A DNA stretch of 64,000 bases from Sphagnum compactum (lineage: Eukaryota > Bryophyta > Sphagnopsida > Sphagnales), in assembly GCA_965153455.1 (NCBI GenBank), contig OZ234494.1, forward strand, positions 11,532,001-11,596,000, read 5' to 3'. A program made the translations under genes and the position numbers. The notes under the pieces are model-generated. The model had not been told where the DNA came from. It did not search any database and worked only from the letters and a program-made list of their open reading frames with translations. This document shows, piece by piece, positions 61,075 through 64,000 of this stretch; the stretch's first letter is position 1, and the number at the start of each line of letters is the position of its first letter.

Positions 61075-63530
61075 ATGACAAATGTCGTTGTTGTACAAAA
61101 GAAATCCAAGTCAAGATGGGATTTTCACCACAATGCCAACCACAATGCCAAACCTAAACGATTGCCTTGGATAGATTCCAAACCAAGACCAAACAAACCT
61201 AGTTCGCTACTATGGACCAGTAATGATTATATTGATGAAATCGAATGGCTGGCAAGTGGTGAACCAAAATTTAAGGAGAACATGCCAAGAAAATGTAAGA
61301 TAAATTCAAGAAAGAGGTGTTACAATAAATCAAGAAATATTGAGCAATTGTACTCTCATAAATATGTGCCAACAACCACTATTACCACAAGTGTGGGAAG
61401 AAAACATCAAGGAAATATGGTTGCTGCAAAGAACAAAAGTGAGGAAAAGCTCTTTAATGGTGAACTACTCGTAATGCCAATGAATGAGTAACCACCCCTT
61501 TGGCCTTTGGCACATCTACTGGACCCTAAAGAGAGAGAAGAACTATGGGTTATAATACAACCTTTGGAAGGACTTTTAGAAAAAGATAATAATTGTGTTG
61601 CAAAGTGGAATTTTAGGGCAAGAGAGGACCATGGAAGAGAAGTAAGGAGTCTAAAAATAATTAAACATCGGAATACACTATGGGGAGGAAGTTTGAGTGG
61701 AAAGGAATTTACAAATAGATATGCAAGAAGAAAACATGCATTGCGAGCCGTAACAATAGAAAATCGTCGTGTTTGTTATGAAATTAGTGAAGAAAATAGA
61801 GGTGAAGAGTCTAAACGTAGTGACTCCAAGAATTATGATGTTGACGATTTTTACAATTTGTATCATTCAAAGCTGACTCTGAAAGATAGAAGAGAAAAGT
61901 TTTAGAATCAAAAAGTCGTTATACTAGAAGGAAATTTTAGAATGTTTCAGGAAGGAGAATGAACATATTGTGATTATGAACTAGAAAATAGTCATATGAA
62001 AGTGAAGGAATTCTTAAAAGCCCAACAGACAAGGAAATTACATTAGTATTCAAAAGAAAAACAATGTAAATTGGAGAATATAGTGTTGCAAACTGGGTTA
62101 GAGTTTTTATTTGTTGGTTTATGTCGAGAACCTACAAAACCATCGTATTAACATTTGTTTGTAGTCCTCTGGAACAAGGAGTATAATTATTTAAGACACA
62201 GATTATTGAGATAAACAAACTCCCGAAAAAACTAACATTCCTATTGCTTCAAAGTGCTGACGGGTGAAGGAGTTGGAAAAGCCAATTGAGCTAAAAGTTT
62301 TTGAAACAATTAATTTTGTCAATTGCATGCATGACATGATATGGGCGATGGAGAAATGGGAAGCGCAGTGGGCAGAAAAGCAGGGCTCACTCATATGTGC
62401 AAGTTTGACTAGACACGCGTCGATTTACCTGTGATTATGGAGATGATTTGTAATTATTGAGTCATAGAAAAAGCCACAAACTTGAGAGGTAAGGAAGTCA
62501 ATTTGACCATTGAAGGCATTGCTAAGGTTTTCAAGTTGCCTTCTATTGGGATTGTAGCAGGAAGGAAAGAAGGTTATAGCACAACCATAGCCAAGTGTTT
62601 TATAGGAGGAAAAAAAGAGCATTATGCCCTTTGTTCTGGCTATGTGATTTGCAAAGTCAATGGACCACCGAAGGTCATGAGACTTGAAATTTTGACAAAA
62701 ATTCTCACTCTTACACAAGGAAATAAATATGCTCATGGGACACTTGTTGTCGTTATCCAAGCTGTAGAAGAAGGGGAAGTGAATTGGGCAATATGGTTTA
62801 CACAAAAACTATAGAATGAGATTTTGGTTGTGCAAAGGAAGGCATGAAATACCTTAATTGGACTAGCCCTTACCATCATAGGAACATACAATCTATCTCA
62901 TTTTGTTGGAAATCTAGAGAGACCTATGACAGTAGGAAGAAAATCTCGGTATAATGATAGTATGGTTGTTGTAGAGGTGCATGCTGTAATGCTTGAACAA
63001 AGGTAGAAAAGGACTAGTAGAATTATCAAACCAACTCATCCAGAACAGTCAGAAGTATCTCCAATGCAAGAGGGGGATATCGATAATCTTTCTGTTGATA
63101 AACAAGAGGAATCAACGTCATTGGAACTAGAAATTGAAGCTATTGGAAAAGGTAGCAATATTGAAAAGGGTGTGGCAAATCCAAGGATTTCTAAGGAAAA
63201 AGAAGTGATGGAAGTAGCAATGGAAGTACAAGCAGAGTCTCCGGAAGTTACCACAAGTGTTTTGGAGAAGATCGACATACCGGTTGAGAGAACATAAGAA
63301 AGTGTTCCAACAATATAGATGAATATCAACGAGGAGCAAACTAAGGAGGAAGTGGTTGTTACAAGAGTAAAACAACCAAAGAAAGAAATAGAAAAGGGCA
63401 AAACAATTTTCACTGAGATGACAAAAAAGGAAATTGACAAACCAAGTCAAGTTGATGAGAGTCAAATGTCCTTAGTCATTGCTATGGCAATGTTAGGAGT
63501 GGGAAAAGAATGGGAAGACATTACATATTG
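61075..63530 (+). pseudogene. Additional reading frames downstream of gypsy pol (aORF-like)
   Basis: Frames at 61075-61491, 61507-61905, 62482-62814 and 63064-63531 are in the pol orientation. The first two are basic (KPRPNKPSSLLW, GRKHQGN; REDHGREVR). The third (VNLTIEGIAKVFKLPSIG...NWAIWF) resembles the N-terminal part of the extra ORF carried downstream of pol by some plant gypsy elements. The fourth is Glu/Lys-rich. Stops separate the pieces, so this is one decayed region or two. Function is unknown; similarity to known aORFs is by pattern only. Confidence 0.5.
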
Positions 63531-63539
63531 ATTTTTGTT

Positions 63540-64000
63540 AGTAATAAAAACAACTTGAGACCGAGAATACCAATAATAGAAGAGGTATAACCAATAGTTG
63601 GAGGAGAACATGAAGATGTAAAAAACAAATTGAAAAGCTTCAAAAGGAAATAGAGGATCAACGTGTTCAAGCTGAAGTCTATTTGCAGCAGAGTAGAATC
63701 CATCAGAAGACAGAAGGATCATTGAAATAGATATAAAATTAAAATAAAACACATTTTTTGATGTACATTGGAATTTTTTTATTAAAATATTAAAAAAACA
63801 CAAATTTTCATTTTGCTCTTTAAAAAAAAATTTGTTTTTACGATTTTGAAAATAAATTCTTATAGTATTAATAGATTTATAGGGGGGTTTTCAATTGTAT
63901 TTTCACACAATTTCATGCTATTTGTTTGGTTTTATATGCATGATATAATCTAAAATGAAAGACATTCATTTTTTGTGTCTACTTTACCATTTTTTTATCT
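63540..64000 (+). other. AT-rich 3' region of the gypsy element
   Basis: Low-complexity AT-rich DNA follows the extra reading frames. A TATAGGGGGG run at about 63880 could be part of a polypurine tract, with the 3' LTR starting soon after or beyond the window. Nothing else is recognised. Confidence 0.3.

Larger units (their letters stand above)
55590..64000 (+). mobile_element. Decayed Ty3/gypsy retrotransposon, right end outside the window
   Basis: A candidate 5' LTR (55590-56100) begins TGTTAGGAAAAGG and ends CCTTACA, followed by a TTTGGCGACCATGTTGGGGA primer-binding-like site. Gag-pol follows to about 61050, then additional frames to 63530. The 3' LTR is not in the window, so the LTR call rests on termini and position only. 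The order protease, RT, RNase H, integrase identifies Ty3/gypsy. Confidence 0.75.

Overview
This is nuclear DNA of a land plant. The signs are short GT-AG introns, Ty1/copia and Ty3/gypsy LTR retrotransposons, a Helitron, solo LTRs and very AT-rich intergenic repeats. A repeat-rich non-seed plant (bryophyte, lycophyte or fern) would fit, but the sequence alone does not settle it. All gene models below were built by hand from splice signals; no search was run.

Layout. 0.9-2.7 kb (- strand): an intact five-exon Yippee-like (YPEL) gene. 4.7-16 kb: tandem repeats, two solo LTRs and long AT-rich stretches with recurring GTAGGTAGG clusters. 16.4-20.6 kb: a decayed DDE-type transposase-like gene (+), split by a 2.4-kb CACTA-like insertion. 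22.3-25.2 kb (-): a decayed multi-exon coiled-coil/RING gene. 28.0-32.9 kb (-): an apparently intact four-exon gene for a ~1262-residue TPR-CHAT caspase-like protease. 33.6-47.3 kb: a decayed copia element bounded by two related LTRs and packed with nested insertions (Helitron, solo LTR, Mutator-like MITE, a duplicated block with TIR elements). 47.7-49.2 kb (+): an open three-exon gene for a 338-residue protein whose layout resembles a gasdermin pore-forming domain. 49.1-51.8 kb (-): a convergent, partly broken multi-exon gene of unknown family. 52-64 kb: a gypsy RT fragment (-), a long foldback element, and a decayed gypsy element (+) that runs off the window and carries extra reading frames downstream of pol.

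Most interesting point: without the copia insertion, the TPR-CHAT protease gene and the gasdermin-like gene would lie head to head, about 1.1 kb apart start to start. Protease plus gasdermin is a known cell-death logic in bacteria, fungi and animals. A CHAT protease divergently paired with a gasdermin-like gene in a plant would be unusual. The CHAT call is firm; the gasdermin call is a motif-level inference that needs a profile or structure search.
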